Of a stretch of DNA of 64,000 nt, positions 26,520-38,237 are shown piece after piece. The notes beneath the pieces were generated by a model. The model had not been told where the DNA came from. It ran no database searches and saw only the letters and a list, made by a program, of their open reading frames with translations. The translations under genes were made by a program, and so were the position numbers. The stretch spans positions 62,001 to 126,000 of the forward strand of contig NZ_ATYV01000004.1 in NCBI RefSeq assembly GCF_000427865.1. The letters run 5' to 3'. This DNA comes from Corynebacterium sputi DSM 45148. GTDB taxonomy: Bacteria; Actinomycetota; Actinomycetes; Mycobacteriales; Mycobacteriaceae. Numbering within the stretch: position 1 is the first letter of the stretch; the number at the start of each line of letters is the position of its first letter.

Positions 26520-27809
26520 TTAGACCAGTTCCTTCTTCTTGCCGGCCTTCTTGTTGCCGATGACCATCTTCAGCGCCTGAGCTGCGTTCGGACGGAGCTT
26601 CTTCAGCATGTTCAGGCCAGTCTTCAGGCCACGACGCGGGGTGCCGTCAGCGGAAAGCTCAGCCTCAACCTGCGGGTTCTTCATGAACGCAGCCTCCGAG
26701 CGGACCTCCGGAGCGTTGTCCGGGTCAGCCACGAGGAAGCGGTTCGGCAGCGAGAGCTTCCACAGTGTGCGCTGGACCTCCAGCAGCTGCTTCGGGAAGG
26801 AGCCGGTGTTGTACGGCAGGTCGTACTCTTGGCAGATCTCGCGGACCTTCTTGGACGCCTGAACCAGGCGGTTCGACGGCAGGTCCGGGAACAGGTGGTG
26901 CTCGATCTGGTAGTTCAGATTGCCGGAGAGAACCGACAGGATGAAACCACCGTGGAAGTTCGCCGATCCGAGCATCTGACGCAGGTACCACTCGTTGTGG
27001 TTCTCAGTCTTGTACTGCTCCTTGGTGAAGGTCTCTGCGTCATCCGGGAAGTGACCGCAGAAGATCACCGCGTACGCCCACACCGAGCGCACAACGTTGG
27101 CGACCATGTTCGCCTTCGCGACCTCCTTGTAGCGGGTGCCTGCCAGCGCCGGGAAGAGGACGTAGTCCTTCGCAGCCTGACGAGCGACCTTGCCGAGGAC
27201 CTCCAGGACCTCTTCGCGAGCGTCTTCCCACTTCTTGGTGCCATTGAGAACGCGACCGAGCTCAACGTCGTAGAAAGCAACAGCCCACTCAAACAGCAGT
27301 GCCAGAACCGTGTTGGTCAGCGGCTGCGCGAGGTACTGCGGGGACCACTTACGGTCACGGGTCACGCGCAGGATGCCGTATCCCACGTCGTTGTCCATGC
27401 CGATGACGTTGGTGTACTTGTGGTGCACGAAGTTGTGACTGTGCTTCCAACCGGAGGACGGGCAGGTGTTGTCCCATTCCCAGGTGGCGGAGTGGATCTC
27501 CGGGTCGTTCATCCAGTCCCACTGGCCGTGCATGGTGTTGTGGCCGATCTCGAGGTTCTCGAGGATCTTCGACAGGGACAGCGCACCGATGCCGCCCCAC
27601 ATTGCGATCTTCGAGCGCGGGATCATCATCGCCAGGCGACCACCTACCTCCAGGCCACGCTGAACGCGGATGAGATTACGGATGTAGCGTGCGTCCTTCG
27701 GTCCGAGGGAGGCACGGATATCGGCCTCGATCTGGTCCATCCGGGCACCGATATCTGCGATGTCGGCGTCGCTCAGGTGCGCATACGACGCGATGTTCTT
27801 GATTGCCAT
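26520..27809 (-). CDS. Membrane fatty-acid (acyl-CoA) desaturase, DesA3-like
   Basis: 429 residues. Di-iron desaturase of the membrane FADS family; three histidine boxes are visible: H90-NTM-H94, H125NFVHH130, and QIEHHLFPD near 320. In M. tuberculosis the homologue DesA3 makes oleoyl-CoA with electrons from the neighbouring reductase Rv3230c; the same pair exists here, 30 nt apart. Hydrophobic segments near 60-82 and 172-190 anchor it. C-terminal basic tail (NKKAGKKKELV). The 9-position specificity is inferred from the homologue. Confidence 0.9.
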   Translation of the reverse strand: MAIKNIASYAHLSDADIADIGARMDQIEADIRASLGPKDARYIRNLIRVQRGLEVGGRLAMMIPRSKIAMWGGIGALSLSKILENLEIGHNTMHGQWDWMNDPEIHSATWEWDNTCPSSGWKHSHNFVHHKYTNVIGMDNDVGYGILRVTRDRKWSPQYLAQPLTNTVLALLFEWAVAFYDVELGRVLNGTKKWEDAREEVLEVLGKVARQAAKDYVLFPALAGTRYKEVAKANMVANVVRSVWAYAVIFCGHFPDDAETFTKEQYKTENHNEWYLRQMLGSANFHGGFILSVLSGNLNYQIEHHLFPDLPSNRLVQASKKVREICQEYDLPYNTGSFPKQLLEVQRTLWKLSLPNRFLVADPDNAPEVRSEAAFMKNPQVEAELSADGTPRRGLKTGLNMLKKLRPNAAQALKMVIGNKKAGKKKELV

Positions 27810-27839
27810 GTGCTTCCTCTGTTCTTTCGGTGGGCTGGA

Positions 27840-28886
27840 TCAGGGTTCGAGTTCAATGTCGCCGGCAGCGACGCATACACATGTACGGATGCGCTCGCCC
27901 TCGACGTGGGTGGCACCGGTGCGCAGATCTCGAGCGATACCGGCTGCAAGTTGCTGCGTACAGGTCGCACAGATGCCCATCCGGCAGCCGTACGGCAGCT
28001 GGACGTCGATCTGCTCGCCAGCTTCCAGGATCGTGGTGGCGCCGTCCACCTCAACGGAACCGCGTCCAGGGAAGGTGATGAGGCCACCTTCTGCGTTTGT
28101 TGATCCGCGGTCCAGGTTGAACCGTTCGGTACGAACGTCCGGGAACTGCTCTTCGATCTCGTCGAGCATCGCCGAGGGACCACAGGCGTAGACGGTCCGC
28201 TGGTCAGCGTCCGGCACAATCTGCCGCAGCGTGTTCGCGTCCAGTCGGCCCTGCTCCGAGGTAACCCGCAGTTCAAAACGGAACCAGGGGTAGGTGGACT
28301 GCATCGCTTCCAACTCTTCAGCGAAAAGCAGATCCTCGCGATTGCGAACCGAGTGCACGTGAACGACATCCGGCGTGGTCTTCCCATCGCGTGAGCGCAG
28401 GTCGCGCAGCATCGAGATCACCGGAGTGATGCCCGAGCCCGCGGTGACGAACAGCAGCTCGCTCGGAATCGGATCGGTGAGGTGGAAGTCTCCAGCGGGG
28501 GCTGCCAGGCGAACGACAGTGCCCTCGGCGACGTTCTCCACCAGGTGCCGGGAAAGACGGCCGTCCTTGTGCTCCTTCACCGTGACGGTGAGGTACCCAT
28601 CTTTTGAGCGGGGCGCGCTGGTCAGCGAGTAGGAACGCCAAATGAATCGGCCGTCAACGCGCACACCAAGTCCGATGTACTGCCCAGCCTTGAAGTCCGC
28701 GGGAACTCCCCATCCGCGGCGGATCACCAGTTCAGCGGTGTCCTCGGTTGGCCGGTTTACCCGAACGATGCGGCCACGCAGTTCACGTGCGGACCACAGC
28801 GGGTTCACGAGCCGCGTGTAGTCATCCGGCAACAGCGGCGTGGAGAAGCCCTCGAACGCCAGCTTCAGACGATCAACAATCGACAC
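27840..28886 (-). CDS. Ferredoxin-type oxidoreductase, electron donor to the desaturase
   Basis: 348 residues. FAD-binding front (RSYSLTSAP, near 92-100), NAD-binding (VTAGSGITPVISMLRDL) and a C-terminal plant-type [2Fe-2S] domain with C301, C306, C309 and C336/C338. This is the Rv3230c architecture that feeds DesA3. GTG 28886 has GGAAGGAAA; earlier in-frame starts extend through the promoter and are rejected. A clear promoter and operator-like repeat lie upstream (28918-28946). Probably the first gene of a two-gene operon. Confidence 0.9.
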   Translation of the reverse strand: MSIVDRLKLAFEGFSTPLLPDDYTRLVNPLWSARELRGRIVRVNRPTEDTAELVIRRGWGVPADFKAGQYIGLGVRVDGRFIWRSYSLTSAPRSKDGYLTVTVKEHKDGRLSRHLVENVAEGTVVRLAAPAGDFHLTDPIPSELLFVTAGSGITPVISMLRDLRSRDGKTTPDVVHVHSVRNREDLLFAEELEAMQSTYPWFRFELRVTSEQGRLDANTLRQIVPDADQRTVYACGPSAMLDEIEEQFPDVRTERFNLDRGSTNAEGGLITFPGRGSVEVDGATTILEAGEQIDVQLPYGCRMGICATCTQQLAAGIARDLRTGATHVEGERIRTCVCVAAGDIELEP

Positions 28887-28917
28887 CAAATTTCCTTCCC
28901 ATTGCTTACGCAACCGT

Positions 28918-28946
28918 AGGTTACGTACACGTAGGAAAAAGGTCAA
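28918..28946 (-). promoter_or_regulatory. Promoter of the reductase-desaturase operon with internal operator
   Basis: -35 TTGACC (28941-28946), 17-nt spacer, -10 TAACCT (28918-28923), all on the minus strand. The spacer contains the inverted repeat TACGT-AC-ACGTA (28922-28933), flanked by two CGTAGG copies (28915-28920 and 28930-28935). A repressor bound there would block RNA polymerase. Confidence 0.6.
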
Positions 28947-29019
28947 GTGTTGGTAACGAAAACAGATCGGGTGCGGACCCCGCAACACCCCCGGTTCCAG
29001 GGTCCGCTCGACTAGTCGA

Positions 29020-29520
29020 TCAGAGCAGCTCCACCAACATCGACAACTCGCCTGGCGCATACCAGGCCAGCTCGATCTCGAGTGCATCGCCGACCGTCAG
29101 CTCAGCGTCCTCGTCGCCCATATCTGCGGCGTCAACCAGAGGGATAGCCTTCTCAACGAGAGTCTCTGCCTGCTCCAGGTCCACGTGCACGGCGGCGATA
29201 TCAGCCATCGCAACGGAGCCGGTGATAGCAACAACGTCATCGCCCATTTCCGGGTCTGCGTTGGCTACCGAATCGTCAACGTCTGCGGCGACGACCACCC
29301 GGCGATGCGGGAAACGGCCACCTCCATCGGTCAGCAGTCGTAGTGATGCCCGGGCTGCGTCCGTGAACGCCACGTCGGCCAATTCATCCTCATCGCCCTC
29401 AGTGAAGAATTCCCTCAGTGCGGGGGTCACCGCGAAGGCCCAACCGCGCAGCGGGGTGAGTTCGCCGTTGTCTCGCAGCGACTCCAGCATGTCGAAGGTC
29501 GCCGGGATGAACACGCGCAT
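29020..29520 (-). CDS. DUF6912 family protein (Rv3231c-like)
   Basis: 166 residues, acidic, beginning MRVFIPATFDMLESLRDNGELTPLRGWAF..., which is typical of the conserved mycobacteriales family found beside the desA3 locus. No catalytic motif. Its ATG overlaps the stop of the HAD gene by one base (TGATG), so it is the second gene of a coupled pair. Function unknown. Confidence 0.8.
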   Translation of the reverse strand: MRVFIPATFDMLESLRDNGELTPLRGWAFAVTPALREFFTEGDEDELADVAFTDAARASLRLLTDGGGRFPHRRVVVAADVDDSVANADPEMGDDVVAITGSVAMADIAAVHVDLEQAETLVEKAIPLVDAADMGDEDAELTVGDALEIELAWYAPGELSMLVELL

Positions 29521-29930
29521 CAGAAGTCACCCTCAAGCCCGAACAGTCCAGTGATCTCCACGACGGAACGGTCGAACTGCTGGTAAAACACACCGACCAT
29601 GCCTTTTTCGACAGCGCCATGGATGTTCTCGATCGAATCATCGACCATGACGCAGTCGCGCGGGCTGAGCCCGAGCCGCTCTGCAGCGATCTCGAAAGCA
29701 CGACCCTCCGGCTTGTCGGCGCCGATCTCACCGGACAGAATCACCGAGTCCACCAAGCCACTGGTCTCGAATTCCCTGATCGGGTCAGCACCCGGTCCCC
29801 CCGGGTCGTTCGACAGCACCGCAGTGGCGACACCGTTCTCGTTCACGGCCTTCAGCAGTTCCCGCCACCGCTTCGCCTCATCGTCGGTTCCGTTCAGAAC
29901 TCCGTAGTAATCCACAATAAGTCCACGCAT
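29520..29930 (-). CDS. HAD-IA family phosphatase-like hydrolase
   Basis: 136 residues. HAD motifs: I as IVDYYGVLNG (residues 4-13; the usual DxD/DxT is DYYGV), II AVLSNDPGG, III Lys in GADKPEGRAF, IV VMVDDS. ATG 29930 is chosen over in-frame 29942 and 30038 because a TATGTT box lies 7 nt upstream (leaderless) and earlier codons overlap the divergent gene's promoter. Small-molecule phosphatase activity is plausible; substrate unknown. Confidence 0.75.
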   Translation of the reverse strand: MRGLIVDYYGVLNGTDDEAKRWRELLKAVNENGVATAVLSNDPGGPGADPIREFETSGLVDSVILSGEIGADKPEGRAFEIAAERLGLSPRDCVMVDDSIENIHGAVEKGMVGVFYQQFDRSVVEITGLFGLEGDF

Positions 29931-29937
29931 GCACACA

Positions 29938-29943
29938 AACATA
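29938..29943 (-). promoter_or_regulatory. -10 box, leaderless promoter of the HAD gene
   Basis: TATGTT on the minus strand, 7 nt before ATG 29930. Confidence 0.4.
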
Positions 29944-30037
29944 GTCGCCTCCACATGCGGATGCCGTGGCGACCTGCCACAATCAGTCCCGGGGAATGCG
30001 TCCACTAGGACATGCATCACTTTCGGGGGATTCAGCA

Positions 30038-30499
30038 ATGCTTAATGACACCACACGTCTACTGCCTGTCGAGGGGTTTCGAGTGCTTCGCAAACTCGTC
30101 CCTGCCGTGGAGCAGGCTCCATCGCCACCACCTGTCGATGACCAAGCACCAGCACCGACAACATCCAGGATTATCTGTTCCAGGGAAGAGATCCGCACTG
30201 ATCTCACGCGACTGATGGCAATCACATTCGATGTCCTGGCTGGGCGCCGGCCGGACTCGATGCTGCGCCACCTCAATGTCGCCGACCGGGTACGCACCGG
30301 CCTGGCAACTCGGCTGCGACGCGGTGGCGAGAAGGGTGCATGTGTCATGTCCCTACACCCAGACGTGCGCTCGTGTGGAAACGAAGTCCACTTCGTAGGC
30401 TCCTGGAGCAGCGACCGCGGGATCCGCGCTTTCGCCGGACGTGCCGACAGGAAAAGCGGTGACGGACCGTGGTCCATCACCGCTCTTCGACTGTTGTAG
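30038..30499 (+). CDS. Rv3235-family protein
   Basis: 153 residues. A Pro/Ala-rich linker (APSPPPVDDQAPAPTTSR) follows ~30 variable residues. The conserved C-terminal half has LTRLMAITFDVLAGRRPDSML, NVADRVRTGLATRLRRG and VHFVGSWSSDRGIRAFAGRAD. This family sits next to secA across actinobacteria; function unknown, perhaps linked to secretion. ATG 30038 is chosen since upstream in-frame codons give no family similarity. It converges with secA (23-nt gap). Confidence 0.7.
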   Translation: MLNDTTRLLPVEGFRVLRKLVPAVEQAPSPPPVDDQAPAPTTSRIICSREEIRTDLTRLMAITFDVLAGRRPDSMLRHLNVADRVRTGLATRLRRGGEKGACVMSLHPDVRSCGNEVHFVGSWSSDRGIRAFAGRADRKSGDGPWSITALRLL

Positions 30500-30522
30500 C
30501 CGGTGTCGCCGGGTAGCTCCTG

Positions 30523-33243
<2,721 letters not shown>

Positions 33244-33287
33244 GGGTGGCGACCCCTTCCGAAGTACAGATGGTTTACAAGTGCTCC

Positions 33288-33293
33288 AGTATA
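33288..33293 (-). promoter_or_regulatory. -10 box of secA
   Basis: TATACT on the minus strand, 44 nt before the GTG start. A consensus -35 is not evident because the hpf terminator occupies that place. Confidence 0.45.
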
Positions 33294-33299
33294 GGGCGG

Positions 33300-33329
33300 A
33301 GCCCCCGTGGAGTGGACTCCACGGGGGCT
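33300..33329. terminator. Strong terminator downstream of hpf
   Basis: Fourteen-base arms (AGCCCCCGTGGAGT and complement) with only GG between them, followed on the plus strand by CTTTCCTTC. It ends hpf transcription just upstream of the secA promoter. Confidence 0.75.
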
Positions 33330-33356
33330 CTTTCCTTCACACGGACTGTGCGGGCA

Positions 33357-34019
33357 CTACTCCGCAGCGTTGTCATCCAGTGCGATCAGACCGTAATCGT
33401 ATGCGTGGCGGCGGTACACCACGGACGGACGACCGGTCGCCTCATCGACGAAGAGGTAGAAGTCGTGTCCAACGAGCTCCATCTCGCTCAGCGCCTCATC
33501 GACGCTGATCGGGGTGGCGGAGTGCTCCTTGGTACGCACGACCTTGCCGAGCTGTGCCTCTTCGACCTGATCCTCATACGGATCAGCCTTCGGCTGGGAG
33601 TTCGCGTCATTGGCCTCCTCCACCAGAGTGGCGGTGGCCTCTCCGACGGAGATCGGGGCGCGGTGGCCGGAACGGCTGATCCGGCGGCGTGCCTTGACCT
33701 TGCGCAGTGAGCGCTCCATCTTGCTCAGAGCGGACTCGAGAGCGGCGTAGAAGCTGTCTTCCTTTGCCTCGGCGCGGGCCAGGTGGCCCTTACCGGTGGC
33801 GGTGATCTGGATCCTGTCCGAACTACCGGCGCGGCGCGGGTTCGGCTCATGCTGCAGCTCAACGTGGAAGAACGTCAGGGTCGGGTCAAGTCGCTCGATC
33901 TTCGCAAGCTTGGACTTAACGCGATCGGCAAAATGCTCCGGGACCTCGACATTGCGGCCGGTGATGGTCACCTGGGCGTTGGGGCTGAGAACCTCGTTCG
34001 TGTCAGCAGGTGTGGTCAC
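33357..34019 (-). CDS. hpf: Ribosome hibernation-promoting factor, long form
   Basis: 220 residues. N-terminal S30AE domain (VTITGRNVEVPEHFADRVKSKLAKIERLDP, about 17-115), an Ala/Glu-rich linker, and the C-terminal dimerisation domain (SATPISVDEALSEMELVGHDFYLFVDEATG...VYRRHAYDYGLI, about 158-212) that pairs ribosomes into 100S dimers. GTG 34019 follows GGAGGTAGGAAGCA. An extended -10 TGTATTCT lies at about 34101-34108. Gene order comF - hpf - secA is shared with mycobacteria. Confidence 0.93.
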   Translation of the reverse strand: MTTPADTNEVLSPNAQVTITGRNVEVPEHFADRVKSKLAKIERLDPTLTFFHVELQHEPNPRRAGSSDRIQITATGKGHLARAEAKEDSFYAALESALSKMERSLRKVKARRRISRSGHRAPISVGEATATLVEEANDANSQPKADPYEDQVEEAQLGKVVRTKEHSATPISVDEALSEMELVGHDFYLFVDEATGRPSVVYRRHAYDYGLIALDDNAAE

Positions 34020-34100
34020 TGCTTCCTACCTCCCGGTTGGGTCGCCCTGCGGAAAAAGTCGGATTACCTTCTCCGTCTTCGACGACGTTCTTACACCTTC

Positions 34101-34106
34101 AGAATA
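34101..34106 (-). promoter_or_regulatory. -10 box of hpf
   Basis: TATTCT on the minus strand, preceded by TG (extended -10), about 80 nt upstream of the hpf start. Confidence 0.4.
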
Positions 34107-34170
34107 CAGACACCACGGCATCGCCCGCCAAGAAGGTTCCGTTTTCGGGGGCACTCGGTGAACACCGTTG

Positions 34171-34833
34171 TCACGCATGCGAAAACACCAGGACACATCC
34201 CACATTCAGGCCCGTAGAGGCCAAGACCAGAACGCTTCCAGAGGCCGTCGCTCCGGTAGTTAAAACGTCGTCTACGAGCACCGCGTTGTCGTATTTTCCC
34301 CGAACAACACCGTCCACCGGGACAATCTTGCCGGCGAGATTTTGTCGTCTGGCGGCAGCCCCTAGGCGTGCCGAGTCTTTTACCTGCGGCAATGTCCGGA
34401 CCGCCTGAATGGCGGTCACAGACTCAAGATGCTTCCCGACGGTCACGCATGCGGACATCATCGGATCTCCCCCTCGGCGGCGCGAGGAGATGTCTCTGGT
34501 GGGCGCGGGAATGATCGCCGTTACCCCTAAACGGGGGTCAGCAATTCGCCCCTCGGCACCCAAGCGCAAAAGGGCCGCGGCGAAAACGTTCCCGATGATG
34601 CGCCGGGCGACCGGATTGCCTCGTTCCTTTGCCTCGAGAACTAGGCGACGACGCACCTCGGTGTAGGCCCCACACGACCACACCGGCGCAGCGACCGGAA
34701 CCTGCGGGGTGATGCGCTCTGGCGCGACCGCCAAAGCTCGTCGGCATCGCAAACACGGCACCCGTCGGTCGGCGGAGCGCCCACATCCAGGACACTCCGC
34801 TGGGACCAGCAAGTCGGCTAAGTCAGCGAACAC
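34171..34833 (-). CDS. ComF-family phosphoribosyltransferase-like protein
   Basis: 220 residues. An N-terminal zinc ribbon (CPGCGRSADRRVPCLRCRRAL, residues 15-35, CxxC...CxxC) and a PRPP-binding loop VLVDDVLTTGATASGS near 190-205. ComF proteins help natural transformation in some bacteria; the role in actinobacteria is unclear. GTG 34833 follows GGGGGAGG. It lies 45 nt after the lpqB stop and may extend that transcript. Confidence 0.88.
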   Translation of the reverse strand: MFADLADLLVPAECPGCGRSADRRVPCLRCRRALAVAPERITPQVPVAAPVWSCGAYTEVRRRLVLEAKERGNPVARRIIGNVFAAALLRLGAEGRIADPRLGVTAIIPAPTRDISSRRRGGDPMMSACVTVGKHLESVTAIQAVRTLPQVKDSARLGAAARRQNLAGKIVPVDGVVRGKYDNAVLVDDVLTTGATASGSVLVLASTGLNVGCVLVFSHA

Positions 34834-34878
34834 CCTCCCCCGTGTCCCTTCCCCAGCGTGGTGGTCTTCTCAGTCCCG

Positions 34879-36642
34879 CTATTCCACCACGATCGGGGCG
34901 GCTCTGCCCGGCACCTCGGGCACCGCACGCCAGAACTGCTGATCGCCTTCGTCAGAGACCAACTCCATCAGCGCGAACTCGTCTAGTGCGTAAACGGTGT
35001 ACGACGTCGATGCGACCTGTGCGATCGGCGCCGTCAGATTCACCCGCGGCAGCGCGTAGCTAGAGGAGCCGTCTGACTGCACTCGCCACACCGGTGACTC
35101 GTCTCCGTAATCGCCGACCATCAGCGCCGAATCCGGATTCCAGGTCAGCGACACCGGGGTCACCCCTTCCGGCAAGGTGATCGCACGAGGTTCAACCAGA
35201 GCCCATGGGGCTGCGTCACTCTGAACCACAGTGGCAACGACCAGTTGTCCGCCCTTGAGCATCGCGGCCTGAGTGCCGGACGGGTCGATCCGGAACTCAG
35301 AGATTGCTCCAGGAAGTGACTCCAGTTCTGCGATGTTCACCTCTTCAGTGGACACCGATCCCTGCTCCTCTGACCACATGGCTCGGTGTACGACCTCACC
35401 GTCAGCGACCGTCCACACCGAAGACGCCCCCGGTGACCAGCTCGGCCTGGTGAGCGTCTGCGCGTTGACGGCAGTCTGCGTCTGCAGGCCTGGGCGTCCA
35501 ACGATGAGGCTGGCCGAAGTATCGGTGCCAGAGCCACGGTTCTGCACGCCCGCGTAGACAGTCTCTCCTTCAGTGTCGAGACCAATCGCGGCGTATCCCA
35601 GATCGGAGCCCGCAGAGCCCCAGATGCCGTCAGCGACTTCCGCACCCTCGTCATGGAGGGTGTAGATCGCACCGTTGTAGACCACGCGCAGCGGCTCGGA
35701 ATCACCCGGACTAATGGCCGGGTTAAGTGCTGCGATCTCGGGAGCGTCGCGGGTCCATGCGGCCGACGAGCGCTCGATCAGGGGAGCTCCGTCTGCGTCC
35801 AAGAGCCACGGTCCACGCAGTCCGGCTTCGCCGAGAGTCCACACGGTCTGAGCCGCAATAAGCGTCCGTATGTCATCGCTGATGTCCCCGGCACCTTCAA
35901 AATTGATGCCGGTTCCAGTCTGCTCGGGCAGATCAAACGTCGACACCTCGATCGAGGGACGCAGCGCCGTGGTCACGCCCTGACCAAGTTCAATCCTGGG
36001 ACCTGCGCGCAGCAACTGCATCAGACGGGCCACCTGATCTGGCTCACCTCGGTACAGCCAACGGCGGTCCGGAACGAGGCGTTGACCGGTCGGGTCCACA
36101 AAGTAGATGTTGTGCGGCACATAGGACTCCATGAAGGTGGAGCGCTCCAAATAGATGCCGTCAGGCAATTCAGAGATAAGCCACTGTCCATCGGAGTCGC
36201 GGTCCATCCGGAACTCTTCCATCCAGCTGCCCTGGGACTGCTGGTAGGCGCCGTTAGTGGTCAGACTTCCGACCACTTCAGAGCGCACCTCATAGGTGTC
36301 TCCGGTACGGGACTGCCCGTCCACGCCACTGATGATGTTCACGTCTGTGAGCACCAGCATCTCCCGCTGCGGGATCCAGTTCTCAGCGGCGTCTTCGGTG
36401 AGGAATTTCCGGGCGGCCTCGAAGTCATCCGTCGGGTGAGCCATCGCCGTGAAGAAGTCACGGAGAATCACATCCTGAGCGACGCCATTGCGTGGCTCGG
36501 GAATCTCCATTACCTCACCTGGTGCGGAGTAGGGACGGACAACTTCCGGACTGGAGTCAGAAGGCAGGCTCGCGCAGGAGGCCAACACCAGCGCGGTGCC
36601 GGCAACGACCGCGGTCAATGCCCTACGGCGACGTACGCTCAT
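34879..36642 (-). CDS. lpqB: Lipoprotein LpqB, MtrAB accessory protein
   Basis: 587-residue lipoprotein. The lipobox LVLASC sits at residues ~18-23, followed by two GerMN-like domains and a C-terminal beta-propeller (repeats such as SWSPGASSVWTVADG and LTWNPDSALMVGDYG). LpqB binds the MtrB sensor and tunes MtrA output for wall growth and division. ATG 36642 overlaps the mtrB stop (TGATG) and follows AAGGAG. Upstream in-frame codons lie inside mtrB and are rejected. Confidence 0.93.
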   Translation of the reverse strand: MSVRRRRALTAVVAGTALVLASCASLPSDSSPEVVRPYSAPGEVMEIPEPRNGVAQDVILRDFFTAMAHPTDDFEAARKFLTEDAAENWIPQREMLVLTDVNIISGVDGQSRTGDTYEVRSEVVGSLTTNGAYQQSQGSWMEEFRMDRDSDGQWLISELPDGIYLERSTFMESYVPHNIYFVDPTGQRLVPDRRWLYRGEPDQVARLMQLLRAGPRIELGQGVTTALRPSIEVSTFDLPEQTGTGINFEGAGDISDDIRTLIAAQTVWTLGEAGLRGPWLLDADGAPLIERSSAAWTRDAPEIAALNPAISPGDSEPLRVVYNGAIYTLHDEGAEVADGIWGSAGSDLGYAAIGLDTEGETVYAGVQNRGSGTDTSASLIVGRPGLQTQTAVNAQTLTRPSWSPGASSVWTVADGEVVHRAMWSEEQGSVSTEEVNIAELESLPGAISEFRIDPSGTQAAMLKGGQLVVATVVQSDAAPWALVEPRAITLPEGVTPVSLTWNPDSALMVGDYGDESPVWRVQSDGSSSYALPRVNLTAPIAQVASTSYTVYALDEFALMELVSDEGDQQFWRAVPEVPGRAAPIVVE

Positions 36643-38234
36643 CAGCTCTGCTCCTTCCATCCAGCGGGGACCTGTGCAATATCCAATGGCAACGGGATTG
36701 ATCTGATCTGGGTCTCCGGGGTCACCGGCACTACCAATCGGAAACACGAGCCCTCACCCGGTTCACCGTAGGCGGCCAATTGTCCGCCGTGAAGAAGTGC
36801 ATCTTCCCGTGCGATCGCCAGGCCGAGGCCGGTGCCTCCGGTCCGTCGTTCGCGAGATGGGTCCGCTCGCCAGAATCGGTTGAACACCAAGTCGAACTGT
36901 CCCGGGGACAAACCCACGCCGTGGTCAGTGACAGTGAATGCCACCGCAGTCTCCCCTGCCTCGACCCTGATGTCCACGGGTCGACCCTCGGAGTGGTCGA
37001 TCGCGTTGGCAATCAGGTTGCGAAGCACTCGCTCGACGCGTCGGGAATCGACCTCCGCCATCACTGGGGTGTCGGGTTGGAAACGGCGGATCTCCACATC
37101 GGCTTCTTCTGCGACGACGGTCAACGGAGTGAGTGCCGCATCGATGCACTGACGAACGTCGATGTTGGCGGCTGACAGCTCCGCGACACCGGCGTCGTGA
37201 CGCGAAATTTCCAGCAGGTCCGACAGCAACATCTCGAAGCGATCGAGCTCATCGGTCATCAATTCAGAGGCACGACGGGTCATCGGGTCGAGGTCTTCTG
37301 CATCGGCGATGAGGTCAGCAGCCATGCGCACGGTCGTCAGCGGGGTACGCAGTTCATGCGAAACATCCGAGGTGAACTGACGCTGCAATGAGCCGTATTC
37401 CTCGAGCTGTTTAATCTGGTCCGATAGTGATTCGGCCATCGCGTTAAAACTCACCGCGAGTCTGGCCATCTCATCTTCGCCGTCAACGGTCATACGTTCT
37501 CGCAGGTTGCCTTCGGCGAATTGCTCCGCGATCCGGGCCGCTTGGCGCACTGGTGCCGTGACCTGGTTAGAGAACAACCACACGATGAGGATCAACAGCA
37601 GCACCACGACCACCGAAGCTGCTGCGAACAATGTCTGCACCAGCGACAGTGTCGACTCTTCGGAGCTGAGCGAGACAATGAGATAGAGCTCTAGACCTGG
37701 GATATACGTCGATGTCGGGGTGCCGATGACTAGGACCGAATGTCTGCCATCTCCGTCGTCAAGCGAGGCATATTGCTGACTGACCTGGCCTTGTTGCACG
37801 AACGAGCGCAGCGACTCCGGGATGCCCGGATCAGTTGGCGAGGAGGCAAACTCGTCGCCGATACCGGTCGGCACAATCAACACCGGAGCGAAGGACGCAT
37901 TGGAACCGGTCTCACCAGGACCATTGCGGTCGAGCAATGCGTCCCTGGCAATATTCAGCCGGGCCTGCAAAGTCTCCGAGGATCTGGTGGAGAGCTCCTG
38001 CTCAACCACCACCCGGGCGCGTTCAATTTCATCGCTGGCGACCTGCTGCTTTTCGTCAAGAAGCCGTTGGGCAACGATCGAGACGAGCGCAAAGCCCAGC
38101 ACACCAACGACGACCACGGACACCACGAGCACCGAGGTGATCACCCGAGCCTGCAACGACGTGCGCCACAGGTTTGAGATCTTCAGGCCCTGCTCGACGA
38201 ACCAATCGCCTATGGACCGAATCAGCCGGTCCAC
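36642..38234 (-). CDS. mtrB: Sensor histidine kinase MtrB
   Basis: 530 residues. Transmembrane helices at about 31-57 and 197-222 frame an extracytoplasmic sensor; HAMP follows (222-275). The phospho-acceptor is His293 (SDVSHELRTPLTTV), then N-box NLIANAIDHSEG, DHGVGLSPG and GTGLGLAI. MtrB-MtrA governs peptidoglycan hydrolases, osmoprotection and division in actinobacteria. GTG 38234 is 3 nt after the mtrA stop, with GGAGAT overlapping it. Coupled to lpqB downstream. Confidence 0.95.
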   Translation of the reverse strand: MDRLIRSIGDWFVEQGLKISNLWRTSLQARVITSVLVVSVVVVGVLGFALVSIVAQRLLDEKQQVASDEIERARVVVEQELSTRSSETLQARLNIARDALLDRNGPGETGSNASFAPVLIVPTGIGDEFASSPTDPGIPESLRSFVQQGQVSQQYASLDDGDGRHSVLVIGTPTSTYIPGLELYLIVSLSSEESTLSLVQTLFAAASVVVVLLLILIVWLFSNQVTAPVRQAARIAEQFAEGNLRERMTVDGEDEMARLAVSFNAMAESLSDQIKQLEEYGSLQRQFTSDVSHELRTPLTTVRMAADLIADAEDLDPMTRRASELMTDELDRFEMLLSDLLEISRHDAGVAELSAANIDVRQCIDAALTPLTVVAEEADVEIRRFQPDTPVMAEVDSRRVERVLRNLIANAIDHSEGRPVDIRVEAGETAVAFTVTDHGVGLSPGQFDLVFNRFWRADPSRERRTGGTGLGLAIAREDALLHGGQLAAYGEPGEGSCFRLVVPVTPETQIRSIPLPLDIAQVPAGWKEQS

Positions 38235-38237
38235 AGG

